NCBI RefSeq assembly: GCF_003008595.1
Contig: NZ_CP027671.1
Location: 1 to 64,000 of the forward strand
DNA length: 64,000 bases
Origin: Simplicispira suum
Lineage (GTDB): Bacteria > Pseudomonadota > Gammaproteobacteria > Burkholderiales > Burkholderiaceae_C
Direction: 5' to 3'
The notes under the pieces: generated by a model
What the model was told of the DNA's origin: nothing
Databases searched by the model: none
What the model saw: the letters and a program-made list of their open reading frames with translations, nothing else
Translations under genes and position numbers: made by a program
In this document: one piece after another, positions 16,636 through 26,258 of the stretch
Layout: every line of letters begins with the position of its first letter
How positions within the stretch are numbered: position 1 is the first letter of the stretch

Positions 16636-18688
16636 ACCAGAGCTTCGAGTGCTGCTTGACGAAGTTCTTAACTAGTCGGCCTCGAGGTGAATTCCGGTCG
16701 AGGGCATCCCCCACTGAGCGAAGGTATCTCGAGCCACCCCACAGCTGCCAAATCTCCTCCAGAAGCTGAAGGAAAAGCTGGTCAGAGCGCATCAGCTGGG
16801 CTAGGCCTTCTGCGTGCAGCTGCAAGTCTGAGCATTTTCGTGCCGTGGCACGACGCAACCTGATGGCGTTGTCCCATTCCTGCCCAAACGGCGCCAATGG
16901 GAGGGAGTTTCCAAACAACCGCCACTGATCCTCAGGGAATGACTTACTTTCGGCCGCTACGTGAAGGGGCTCGAAGGTGAGCTTGAGAAGGTCTTCGACG
17001 CTACGTGAGCGTCGCCCCAGAGCGCGCCTATACCCATAGACCTGCAGCTCGAAAGGCAGGCTGCCCTCACATGCGGCGAGAGCCTGCAATGCCAAGTACC
17101 AGGGGTCGGCGCCAACCTCGTTGGGGATGGCCTCGGGATCGAGGGTGTCCGCCAGCAGCAGCAACAACTTCCTTGATGGCGCGGAAATACGGGCCAGGAA
17201 CTGCGCAACGGCGTTCGTGTCTGAACACAAGATTCGAAGCCATGGGCGAGCCTGGTCGTCGATGTTCGCCGACGCGACTAGGTGAGTAAGGCAATCTAGC
17301 GTCTGAAGGGACCCAACGGCTTGAACTGCAGCCTGGATCGAAGCTGGTTCTCGCAATCCAAGCAGCATTGCCTTGAGGACGGGAGCCTTGGAGAGTTCGA
17401 CGCCGGCGCGCGCAGCCAACGTCGGCAGCAACTTAGTGTGCTTCCAGAACTCTGGGACCTCGGCAATCGCCGGACGAAGAATGAGGAGCGGCACCGCCAA
17501 GTCTTCGACCTGAGAGAGTCTGTCCGTGATCGCAGCGCCCGGGATCGCCGCGGCGCCCGCCCGGATTGCTTCTCGAACCTCACCGCGTGAATCCATGCTC
17601 AATTCAAGTAGTCGTCTTGGATCGTGCTCCCAGAGCATCAGGGCGAACGGCTCTTGCTTCTCTGCGACAGCGGCCTCTGGAATCAGTGAGAAGTTGTCGA
17701 TGACGAAGTCCAGGACGTGTCCGTCAACCGACGACAGGTCCGTCATGGCTGACTGGGCCACGACGGATTTCACCAACTCTGAGGCCGAGAAGGCAGGAGA
17801 CTCTTCCACACGCCGCACTGCATCCGAGACGCCTTCTGCACCAGTAGCCTCTAGGGCCGCATGAAGGCTGCAGAACGGGCGCATTGCCTCACGGCCACCA
17901 AGAATGTCTGCGCCAAGCTTCCGCAAAAACGGCCCCAGCGTTGAAGCGTTCGGGAACTGTGCGTCGTGCACGAGGTCGTCCAGCCAAGGACCAGTTGATT
18001 TCGAACTCGCTTCGAGCCCCTCCACAGTCGACGAAAAGCGCAGAGGTGAACTCGACTTGCCGCCAGGGGTCAGCTGAAGATCGAACGGCAATCCGTCCTG
18101 GGAACGGTCTCTTGACGTCAGCGTGCAGAACCGGAAGGACCGCTTGAGCCGTGGCCACTGCTGATCCCATAGCCGCAATACCACGTCGTCGATTTCGCTT
18201 CCTTCGTTCCGACGCGCCCACACCTGTTCATCAGGGTGCTCGTACACCGCGCTCGCAAGAGTCGTGAACCACGAGGACGCCTCGGGGGAGAACGTGCGTC
18301 CTACGGGGTGGGCCTTTGGCTCAACCACGACATCAGTGGAGTAAGCGTCAAGAGGGGCCTTCATCATCGGTCGTTGATGAAGCTCGGTGATGGCGGAGGG
18401 TGACACCAACGTCGCTAGGTCGGCAAAGCCGATGAGTAAGGTGTGCGTCCAGACGCATCCTGGACGTGACATTTCAGGGGCTGGCCAAGTCCTAGCCAAT
18501 GCGTACATGCCCGACTCTGCCAACGGGTAGCCGGTGAGGTAGGGCAACCCCACCGACGCGATGCCAGGCCCAGACGCGTCGCTCATCACGAGCATCAGCC
18601 TGGCGTCCTTGGTCGGCAGGCTGACCGAACAAGCTAACTGGCGATGGCCGTCGGTGTAGCCGTGAAGCGCCTGATGAATCTTGACCAT
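16634..18688 (-). CDS. GTPase-associated protein 1-like (GAP1) of a conflict system
   Basis: A 684-aa protein, last gene of the five-gene operon. It opens KIHQALHGYTDGHRQLACS, the hallmark of the GAP1 N-terminal domain found with paired GTPases in predicted NTP-dependent conflict systems. The middle (residues about 150-330) and a long helical C-terminal half (LLILRPAIAEVPEFWKHTKL onward) match the expected GAP1-M and GAP1-C layout. No nuclease or protease motif is visible, so a regulator or scaffold of the GTPases is the likely role. Start at the ATG 18688; a GTG three bases earlier is also possible. Domain names are from memory of the family, not from a search. Confidence 0.78.
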   Translation of the reverse strand: MVKIHQALHGYTDGHRQLACSVSLPTKDARLMLVMSDASGPGIASVGLPYLTGYPLAESGMYALARTWPAPEMSRPGCVWTHTLLIGFADLATLVSPSAITELHQRPMMKAPLDAYSTDVVVEPKAHPVGRTFSPEASSWFTTLASAVYEHPDEQVWARRNEGSEIDDVVLRLWDQQWPRLKRSFRFCTLTSRDRSQDGLPFDLQLTPGGKSSSPLRFSSTVEGLEASSKSTGPWLDDLVHDAQFPNASTLGPFLRKLGADILGGREAMRPFCSLHAALEATGAEGVSDAVRRVEESPAFSASELVKSVVAQSAMTDLSSVDGHVLDFVIDNFSLIPEAAVAEKQEPFALMLWEHDPRRLLELSMDSRGEVREAIRAGAAAIPGAAITDRLSQVEDLAVPLLILRPAIAEVPEFWKHTKLLPTLAARAGVELSKAPVLKAMLLGLREPASIQAAVQAVGSLQTLDCLTHLVASANIDDQARPWLRILCSDTNAVAQFLARISAPSRKLLLLLADTLDPEAIPNEVGADPWYLALQALAACEGSLPFELQVYGYRRALGRRSRSVEDLLKLTFEPLHVAAESKSFPEDQWRLFGNSLPLAPFGQEWDNAIRLRRATARKCSDLQLHAEGLAQLMRSDQLFLQLLEEIWQLWGGSRYLRSVGDALDRNSPRGRLVKNFVKQHSKLW

Positions 18689-18698
18689 CACACCGCTG

Positions 18699-19634
18699 TC
18701 ATTCCAAGAGCCAGTTCACCGGCACGGTGAGGTCGTGCGAAATCACTTCTCCAACTACTACCTTGATGCGTTGCGAAGGGACCTCCATATCGCGCATCCG
18801 GTCAGCGTCAGCGGTAGGTGCGCCTTTGACATCGTCATATTCCGCACCCTGAGCGCTCACGCCAAATATGCGTTGTTCCCAACCAGCATTGAGACCATGT
18901 GTCAGGTACTGGTGCAGCAAAGGAAGGTGCATCTCCAGGAACCGTTCTGGTGACACCGCGTCGTCTTCGACCTTGTCCCACGCCGACAGGATGACCGCAA
19001 GCTTGCGGGGCCCAACGTCCAAAGGCAGGGCTTGCAGGCAGCGCAGAATGTCCACGAGCTGAACCTGGGTAGGAGACGATTCAGGTTTCCACGGTACAGC
19101 CTTTTCCCCCTGAGCGTTCGCCTGACCATCGGCCGGCGCTGCCCCTTCAGCAGCCGCCTGAGCATCCGTCTGGATGTCACCGTGAATGTCCCCCGGACCG
19201 TCACCCATGCTCTCGGCTAGAGCTGCGTCATCTGCGATCCAGCCAGGCGGCTTGATCTTGTCAACATGTATGAACAAAAGGACGCCGCTGGCGCGTAGCG
19301 CGTCAGCTACCGAGGGCGTGCACTCCCGCATCTCCCACATCTGGGAAAAGGCCTCGCCTGCAATGTCGGGAAACGCGAGGTCGAACACCTCCCCGCCCTC
19401 TGATTGCAAGGTAAGTTTGACGGTCTTGTTTCCGGAGTGGAATGTCCGCTCCTGCTTCTTGGCCTGGACCCACCGCGTAGCGATTTCTCGCAGGTACGCC
19501 GCTTCCTCAGCTGCGAGCTTCACGAGGCTAAGTCGCACCAGCACTTTCTTGTTGGTGAGGAGATGCCACAGGGCTGCTAGGAAGGTGGTCTTGCCGGATT
19601 CCGGAAGACCCATTGCAACAATGGCCTTACTCAT
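18699..19634 (-). CDS. P-loop GTPase of the conflict system (DO-GTPase1-like)
   Basis: A 311-aa cytoplasmic GTPase. Walker A GLPESGKT lies at residues 9-16, the Walker B/G3-like element FPDIAGE has Asp90, and LSAWDKVED (Asp219) takes the NKxD place for guanine recognition. An Ala/Gly/Asp-rich low-complexity stretch at 145-180 is an insert. It overlaps the second GTPase by eight bases. Paired GTPases of this kind occur together in the predicted GTPase-centred immune systems and may form a heterodimeric switch. Either GTP or ATP use would need testing. Confidence 0.82.
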   Translation of the reverse strand: MSKAIVAMGLPESGKTTFLAALWHLLTNKKVLVRLSLVKLAAEEAAYLREIATRWVQAKKQERTFHSGNKTVKLTLQSEGGEVFDLAFPDIAGEAFSQMWEMRECTPSVADALRASGVLLFIHVDKIKPPGWIADDAALAESMGDGPGDIHGDIQTDAQAAAEGAAPADGQANAQGEKAVPWKPESSPTQVQLVDILRCLQALPLDVGPRKLAVILSAWDKVEDDAVSPERFLEMHLPLLHQYLTHGLNAGWEQRIFGVSAQGAEYDDVKGAPTADADRMRDMEVPSQRIKVVVGEVISHDLTVPVNWLLE

Positions 19635-20661
19635 GGTCTGCCCTCGCGCGTGGGCGCAGCCGGCCGAACGAGCGCGCAGCTATCGGGATCACCGCCGGAA
19701 CCTTCGTTGGATGCAGGCAGGCAGGGTCAGACATCCAGTAGTGCAAGAGTTCCACCATGCCTGTGCCGCGGGCCGCTTTGGCGGACTGCGGTGACGCTGC
19801 AACGCGGAACGACTGAATCTCAATGAAGTGCTCAGAGAACTGGTCGCGCACGTCGTGAACGATGCCCTCGAAGAATTGCAAGACGCGCTCGGTCTTGGCC
19901 TCGTCCTTGAGTACCGCATCCAGCTTGGTGAGGACGACCGCGAGGCGCTGCCACGGACGGGTAGCGCCCGCTTCCTGGAATGCCCGAAGGGTCAGGCAGA
20001 TGTCGTCCCTCACCTGGTGGCGTAGCCCTAGGTCGAGAAGACGTTCACCGTCCGCCAGGACGGTTAGGACATCTGCTCGATGCAGTTCAACGAAGTCGTT
20101 GGCCAGCGCTGGATCGCTCTGTGCATCCATGTAGTCCTCGCCGGCTCGGTTCGCCAGCAAGGCTGCGCGCTTGTCATGGCAACCTGACGCAACAAGGTCA
20201 AGATGGAAGTAGGTTGCATCGCCACCCTGCGTGCGCTCCATCTTGGGCTTCTTGCGCTTCGATGCTCGACGTGTGTCGTGGCACGCAAGCTCGAACGAAT
20301 GAAGCGTCGAGGACCCCGCGAAGGTAAACCCGCCCACCGGCCCGTGCTGGAAGAGATCATAGGCGCCAGCGATGAGGCTGGTCTTGCCAGAGTCGAATGG
20401 GCCCACCAATGCGATGACATTGCACGGCTGGTTGCGCAGCAAGACCTGCGCTTGGCTGCGCGCCAGCGCTTCAGCGCTGGGCAGGCGGACTCCCGGGGTC
20501 GGCTTGGTGGCGGCCATCGACGTCGGCCGATCAACAATGACCAGAGCCTTGCCGTAGTGGGTGCAGGCCGCCAAGTCTTGACCTTCGATGCAGCGGCCAT
20601 CCTGGGCGACCTTGCAGTCCGGGTTGTCGCACTGAACGGTGTCTACTTCCTCTTCTACCAT
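19627..20661 (-). CDS. second P-loop GTPase with N-terminal Cys cluster (DO-GTPase2-like)
   Basis: A 344-aa protein. Residues 11-33 hold four cysteines (CDNPDC, then C24 and C33), probably a small zinc finger. The GTPase domain follows with Walker A GPFDSGKT (87-94) and TKLD (245-248) for guanine. Where the first GTPase has DIAGE this one reads NRAGED (171-176), so the Walker B Asp is missing. Start at 20661, five bases after the helical protein's stop; the longer open frame would run into that gene. Probably the partner of the first GTPase, perhaps with weak hydrolysis. Confidence 0.8.
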   Translation of the reverse strand: MVEEEVDTVQCDNPDCKVAQDGRCIEGQDLAACTHYGKALVIVDRPTSMAATKPTPGVRLPSAEALARSQAQVLLRNQPCNVIALVGPFDSGKTSLIAGAYDLFQHGPVGGFTFAGSSTLHSFELACHDTRRASKRKKPKMERTQGGDATYFHLDLVASGCHDKRAALLANRAGEDYMDAQSDPALANDFVELHRADVLTVLADGERLLDLGLRHQVRDDICLTLRAFQEAGATRPWQRLAVVLTKLDAVLKDEAKTERVLQFFEGIVHDVRDQFSEHFIEIQSFRVAASPQSAKAARGTGMVELLHYWMSDPACLHPTKVPAVIPIAARSFGRLRPRARADHE

Positions 20662-20666
20662 GGCAG

Positions 20667-21734
20667 TTATCCGAGCCGCGCCAGAGAGAACTCGCGGTAG
20701 GCCGCGGCAGCGAACTGAAGTGGCGACAACCGAGCCTCGCGCGGCAGCCCGGTCGTCGTGCACCAAGCGGCAATCCAGTCATCCTTTCCGTGAACCTCAT
20801 GTCGGCGCTGCATGGCGAAGAGGATCGGGGCCAAGGTTGCCGAAATGCCGTCAGTCGCCAACCCATCGACAGCGTTGTTGAGCCAGTCCTGCGGCATGCC
20901 TTGGACAGCCTCGGGAATCGACTGAAGCGGTGCATCCAGCAGGCCGGTCCGGGACAGCAGCGACGACAGCGCTGGCGGGCCGGGCAGCACCTTGGTCAGA
21001 CTCCCAAGCTCGCGTGCAATCGCCAGCGACAGGTGCTCCGGAGCGACCTTCGAGAAGTCGAGTCTCAGGTCGAAGCTGTGGCCGCCCTCTAACCACCACA
21101 GGATGTCGAGTTCCTCGTCTTGGATGTTGACGTACTTCTGTACAGCGGACTCGAACTCCCGTTGCCGACGGGCCATCGCCGAGACGGCCTTGTTCGTCGC
21201 AACAGCCAGGGCTTGCGCAACATTCAGCATGACCCCGGTGTTCACGGCCTGGATCAGCGCCTCGTCGTTTTTGTCCACCGTTGGGGCGACCAGCTTGACC
21301 TGCTCAAGCGAGGGCCGCCGGCGTGACGTTTCCGACAGTCGGCGTAGGACGTTGTCGGCCATCCCGACGAGGTCCATTGGTTGCTTCAGCTCGCGCAGCC
21401 CCCCGCATGACACGCTGGACACAACTGTTGCCGCGAGTGCAGTGACGCCGTCGGTCTCGGAGCCCGTCGCCGCCGCCAAAGCGGACGCCGACAACATGAT
21501 GAGTTCGTCGTCACCAGGCTGAGTCGCTTCGCCAGCGAGCGCCTGGCGAAGCGTCGCCACCTCAGATGACCCCATCTGAGGCGTGAGGCGGAATGCCAGT
21601 TTGGCTAGCAAGGCGAGGTCGGACTTGGTGACAGCCTCCACATAACCTTCAATCGCCGTCCAGCGCTTCTCGATCAACGCCGCATCCTGCTGGAACGACA
21701 TGCTGGCATACCAGCTCGAAAACTGATCTTGCAC
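20667..21734 (-). CDS. all-helical GTPase-associated protein (GASH-like)
   Basis: A 355-aa protein predicted to be almost all alpha-helical, with no signal peptide, membrane span or enzymatic motif. It has features of the GTPase-associated-system helical (GASH) family: an N-terminal FSSWYASMSFQQDAALIEKR, a central Ala/Val-rich bundle and a segment IQDEELDILWWLEGGHSFD in the second half. Position between the phosphoesterase and the GTPases is the expected one. Likely a sensor or adaptor; the assignment rests on pattern and context. Confidence 0.72.
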   Translation of the reverse strand: MQDQFSSWYASMSFQQDAALIEKRWTAIEGYVEAVTKSDLALLAKLAFRLTPQMGSSEVATLRQALAGEATQPGDDELIMLSASALAAATGSETDGVTALAATVVSSVSCGGLRELKQPMDLVGMADNVLRRLSETSRRRPSLEQVKLVAPTVDKNDEALIQAVNTGVMLNVAQALAVATNKAVSAMARRQREFESAVQKYVNIQDEELDILWWLEGGHSFDLRLDFSKVAPEHLSLAIARELGSLTKVLPGPPALSSLLSRTGLLDAPLQSIPEAVQGMPQDWLNNAVDGLATDGISATLAPILFAMQRRHEVHGKDDWIAAWCTTTGLPREARLSPLQFAAAAYREFSLARLG

Positions 21735-21749
21735 TTCTTCCCCCTTGGT

Positions 21750-23102
21750 TTAGTCGTTTTTCTCGTGCTTCTCGATTTGCTTGGCCAGTTCGGCCAGCAG
21801 ACCCTTTTCCTTGGCGAGCTTCAAGACGCTGTGATAGCGCTCGTGCGGCGCAACCTGCAGATCGGCCTTTGTGATGAGGCCAAGCTGGAGTGCGATGTCC
21901 CGCATCTGGCTGCCCCTGAGCTGCCAGAACCTGAAGATGAGATTGTCGGTGGACGGCTCAGTCACATCGGCCTCCGTCCGCGGCTTTGGGCGCACTTCGG
22001 ATGCAGCCGCCTCCATAGCAGTATGGACCGCCGAGGCGATATCTGTTCCGCCTTGAGGCGGAGTCACTACCTTCATCTCGGCCCAGCCCACTGCAAACGA
22101 CGGCATCTGCGGCAATTTCAGCTGAAGCCTCCAGAACTCGTCGCGTTCTTGGGTGAGTAGTGGGACAAACAGCTCGTTCGGGGCTTGTTGGAAGTGGCGC
22201 AGACGAGCACGAACTTCGACGCCGCGCGTCAGGCCCTCGCCATCCACATGAAGGTCGACCAGGTTGTATCCGGGGTTCCAGCGAGGCTCTTCCCGGTCAG
22301 GGTTCACCGCGCCGGCCAAGAAGCGGAAAAACTCAGGTGGCCGCAAGCAGCGCTGGTCATGCTCGTGACCAAAGAACTGTAGTGGTGCTCGCGCATTGAT
22401 GGTGTTCTCGGCATCGGCGGCATCAGAAAACCACGAAGGAGGGTGATGACTCAGCACCAGGTTGATCACGTCCTCCTGCGGATTCAAGACCACCTGTGCG
22501 CTGCCTAGGAAGAGTCTGCCGGGGGCGTTGTCCCGGTCGCCAAGGCCGGAAATCAGGACGGACGTGAGGCCGTACACGCGAAGCGTCACGCCATCGCCCA
22601 GCTTCAGGTCTTTCTCCCAGAAGGGGTATGACGGGAAGATGCCGCAATCGAACTGTGCAGCGAAGTCGTTGTAGGCCTGGAGCGGCTTGAAAAGCGCCTC
22701 CGCCGAAGGGGCATAGCCCAATTGCCGGGAGAGTTGCCTGTCGCGATTGAACAGCCCGACTTCCTTGGCGATTGCTTCTTGGGCATTCGAGACATCGACC
22801 GCCGCGCAGATCGCCCGGTCGATGTCGTGGTTACCAGGGACCGTCAAGATGCCCTCGGGCTCGCAACCGCAGCGAGCTGCGACACGCAGCAGCCAATCCT
22901 TTGCGGCCTTGTATTCGTCGGGATGGCCTTTGAACGCGATGTCGCCACCGACCAGGATGGCGTCGACCGGGATGCCGTCCTTGTTGCAGAGCTCAAGTAG
23001 GTCAGCCTCAAGGCGCGTTCGATACGGCGCGTCCCTGTCCCCGCGCGCGGTAAGGCACGCCGGCTCACGGAAATGGATGTCGGAGAGATGCAGTAGGCGC
23101 AT
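21750..23102 (-). CDS. calcineurin-like metallophosphoesterase with C-terminal adaptor-like domain
   Basis: First gene of the operon, 450 aa. The N-terminal two thirds is a complete dinuclear metallophosphoesterase: DIH at 8-10, GGD (Asp54), GNHD at 90-93, SHHP and GHEHD. The last 65 residues (RFWQLRGSQMRDIALQLGL to LLAELAKQIEKHE) form a compact helical module like the death-fold effector-associated domains that recruit effectors in bacterial conflict systems. It is a candidate effector or nucleotide/nucleic-acid phosphoesterase of the GTPase system. It stands 164 bases from gmtX, and the promoter should lie in that gap. Confidence 0.83.
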   Translation of the reverse strand: MRLLHLSDIHFREPACLTARGDRDAPYRTRLEADLLELCNKDGIPVDAILVGGDIAFKGHPDEYKAAKDWLLRVAARCGCEPEGILTVPGNHDIDRAICAAVDVSNAQEAIAKEVGLFNRDRQLSRQLGYAPSAEALFKPLQAYNDFAAQFDCGIFPSYPFWEKDLKLGDGVTLRVYGLTSVLISGLGDRDNAPGRLFLGSAQVVLNPQEDVINLVLSHHPPSWFSDAADAENTINARAPLQFFGHEHDQRCLRPPEFFRFLAGAVNPDREEPRWNPGYNLVDLHVDGEGLTRGVEVRARLRHFQQAPNELFVPLLTQERDEFWRLQLKLPQMPSFAVGWAEMKVVTPPQGGTDIASAVHTAMEAAASEVRPKPRTEADVTEPSTDNLIFRFWQLRGSQMRDIALQLGLITKADLQVAPHERYHSVLKLAKEKGLLAELAKQIEKHEKND

Positions 23103-23266
23103 CGCGCGATCTTAACCATCCGTTACAGCTGCCCTCGGCCGCGTGCGTGGCGTGGACGCGCCCGCCGCCACGCGCCGGCGCAGACCAGCAATGTGCCGTC
23201 CGGTCGGTACGGGCCCGCATCAAACATGAGCAGTCTGGACGGACGTTGAGTTGGCTTCGGACGCGG

Positions 23267-23948
23267 TTAGCGTTCGCCGAGCACCTTCCGGATAGCTCGA
23301 GTGAAGCCAACCTTGAACACCGTTCGTCCCTTCTCTGTAAGGATTTCGCCGTGCGTACCCGTTCGCCAGCCCTGGTCATCCAGAAATGGGGCTGAGACGG
23401 CGTGGCGAAGTGCCTCCCGCTCGGATTCAGTGAGCTGGGCGTCCATCGTGAGAACGGCGATGGGATGGCCGTCGCCGCTCGGCACAATTGTTGCGGCGAG
23501 CGGGCGTCGGTCCACGGTCACCACAGTCTGGGACTTGAGCAGGTTCAACTGCCCTCGCAGCTTGTCTCGCTCGACCATCGTCGCCTGCATGATTGACCGG
23601 ACCGCCGGGTCTTCAATCCGCATCAGCAGCTCGAGTCCCTGCTGCCGGCTTCGGCGCGGCTTGTCGTCTTGGCTTGTCGACCCCTTGGAATGCCGCCCAG
23701 GCCGAGATTAAGCTGACGTAGTCAGCCGAGGCTGCGTTGTAGAGGGCGCGGCCCTTCAAGACGCCTTCGGCTTCGCAGATGCGTCCGATTGCAGACGTGG
23801 AGAAGTCCTTGGACCCGGAGTGTTGGCGCCGACAGATGTCATGCACCTTCTGAAGGTTTCCGAGTCGCTGGGAACGGCCGCCCTTCGCCAGCAGCGCTTC
23901 GAGCACGACGTCAGGATGAATTTCAGGCACGGTCTGCGCTTTACTCAT
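23267..23948 (-). pseudogene. gmtX: gmtX-like gene with one frameshift
   Basis: Two abutting frames together make one protein of about 225 aa. The first (23948 to about 23640) reads VVLEALLAKGGRSQRLGNLQ to SADYVSLISAWAAFQG. The second, in the next frame, reads MRIEDPAVRSIMQATMVERD, then KLRGQLNLLKSQTVVTVDRR. I recognise the pair as the GmtX protein of gamma-mobile-trio islands. The shift falls near 23630. Its start overlaps the end of the gmtZ remnant by eight bases. A programmed shift is possible but decay is simpler, since gmtZ is also broken. Confidence 0.68.
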
Positions 23949-26258
23949 GTTCGACCCTTAGAGTGAGGATGGGGTGCGACAACCGTGGATCGGCACGGAC
24001 CATTGCGCCGACATCAATGCCCAAGCGCTCACCGAGTCGTTCACCCGCATCCATCAGGCGGATGACCTCCCGTTCCCGAGCACCGGGTCGTTCGGCTCAA
24101 GCTGGCACGCGAGCTTGCGCATGAACGCATTGCCTTGCAGCAACTGTTCACGCTCCGATAGCTAGAGGAAAACTGGCGGCAAGTCTTCGCGATACATCGC
24201 GGCGTCGAGCAGTTGGCTGCGTCGAAACACTGCTTTGCCAGGGTCGAGGTCGGGGTAGATTTCAGCGCTCTCACAGACCCCCGAAAGTTGGCGCAACTCA
24301 GAGTCCTTTTCTTCGAACGCGAGCTGCACGTCGGCCAGTGTGCCGGCAGCCACGAGCTGCGAGCCAGCGTTGCCGCCATGGTTCAGTGCATGCTGGCAGC
24401 GTTCGATGAGTCGATAGCACGCGACCAAATCCTCCGCCAGGTCGCTGAACTTCGACATCGCGCTTTCCCAAACGCGCTCCGCCTGCCGGAACGCTGCCAT
24501 GCGAGCAAACGGGACGCGCGCGTCCTCAGCTTCGGCCTTCGTGACTCGAAGCCTGTGCAAGGTCTCCTCGTCGGCAAGGCAAGCGTTGCGAGCTTCGTCG
24601 AATCGATAGGCGATGGTGTTGAAATGCGCGGCCAGCGCCGGCAGGTGATGTGGCTCGGTGACAAACCAGCGGCATCGAATGCAATTTCGAACGCCGCCTG
24701 GCACGGGTGCGTAGATCGGCATCGACAAGTTGCCGACGTTGGGACCGCCGTTGTGACAGCCGCCCAAGGGATAGCCTTCAACCTCGCAAGTGTTCCCTCC
24801 AACAAGGCAGAGCCCGTGGTGCGTGGGCATCCACCAGGATTCCGCTCCGTGACGTGTGCGGGAATGGCGGCAGCGAAGCTCGTCTGACAGTTACTGATGG
24901 CCGACGACACCAGCGCATCATGGGCAGTGTCCAAGAGGAAGTGCTGGATGCTGCGCTCTTTGTTCGCCTCGAGGTGAGCCGCCCCAGCGATGAGCTGCTC
25001 GCGCATGTAGTTGCACCAGGCTTCGTGTAGTACAGGCTCATCAGCAAGCGGCTGTGTCCGACGAGCTTCTGCAGGATGGGAAAGGGCACGTTCCCTTCGA
25101 GCGCCAGGGCGGTGATGAGCGACACGCGCAGGCTGTGCAGTGGGAAGAGCGTGCGGATGCTCTTGTCGCCGGCTGAAAGGGTGGGCAACAAGCGAACACA
25201 CGAGCCATCTGCGTGCGTGTCACCCCGGAACGCGAGCCGAGTCTCGAGGGCGTCCATCAGGTAGAACCAAGCGCGGTTCATCAACGCGTCAGTAACCGGC
25301 AAATCTGGGCGAGCAGATTCTGCCAATCGGAAAAGGAAGCAGGCGTCGGGATAGCTTGCGAGCTGGATTTCGCTCTTGGCCTGAATGTGGCGGCCGTCGA
25401 GCTCCGTCCAGGGTGTGCGGCGAGCAATCGGGTTGTATTTCTCCTGCCAGTTGCGGAGTTTCTCCAACCAATAGAACGCTTGCTGGTGAACTTGGCCATC
25501 CTCCGGCCACGGCAGGACGTACCCTTTCACTGGGCCCGCGAGGTAGCGGTCCGCCGTCTTGTTGGTGTTGACGTAGAGCGCAGACCCGATGGCGCCGCCC
25601 TGCGTCAGAGCCTGCCTTCGAAGCACTCCGTTTTGCCACGGCCGTGTCTCGCTGCCAGAAGCCAAGGGACCGGTGTTCAGCGCCCATGCACCTGACGTAT
25701 ATCGCCAGGTGTCCGCTTCACCAGAGTCAAGGAACCTGACCTGCATGGTCCGCAGCGGCAGTATCAGCTTGGTGAGGAGCGCCACCCATCGCACGGGACT
25801 CCACATTTCGAGAACGGCTGGCTTTTCGTTGGCCTTCGGCCTCACGCGCCAGACGCAATCAGGGTCAGTGCGGTCAATATCATCCTCGGTGACCGGGAAC
25901 CAGTCTGGCGCAACGATGCCACCCATGCCAATCCTGGGCCCTGAGACGGTGTGGGCCCACGTCCAATCGGCGAAGTTCGGGCATGCGGCAAGCATTTGGC
26001 GCTGCTCGTCGATGGTAGCGGCGAGTGAACGCTCTCGTCTAACCTTGGTAGGCCACGTCGAGACATCTTTGGCACGGGATTTCGGAATGCCGGCGAGATG
26101 ACAGGATGCCCGTCGTCAGCTGTTTCACTGAAATCACGCAGCAGCACCCATTCCAGGAACTTGTTGATGATGTTGTTGTAGGACGCGCCAGCATTCGACT
26201 TGGGACACACCGATGCGTAAAAATCAGGTAGGTGCGTCTGACGGAGCAGGAAGACTGC
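23941..26258 (-). pseudogene. gmtZ: gmtZ-like large integrase, N-terminally truncated, several frameshifts
   Basis: A large island integrase can be followed through at least five reading frames. It begins LPDFYASVCPKSNAGASYNN and INKFLEWVLLRDFSE, then PNFADWTWAHTVSGPRIGMG. The recombinase core reads LFPLHSLRVSLITALALEG, then LQKLVGHSRLLMSLYYTKPG. Next come NKERSIQHFLLDTAHDALV and a Cys-bearing part (CEVEGYPLGGCHNGGPNVG), ending PRLSHPILTLRVEHE. The Arg, His-x-x-Arg and Tyr residues of a tyrosine recombinase are visible, but translation is interrupted about every 200-700 bases. Its 5' end stops where umuC sequence resumes near 26258, and no gmtY partner is seen. The island should no longer move by itself. 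Confidence 0.7.
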
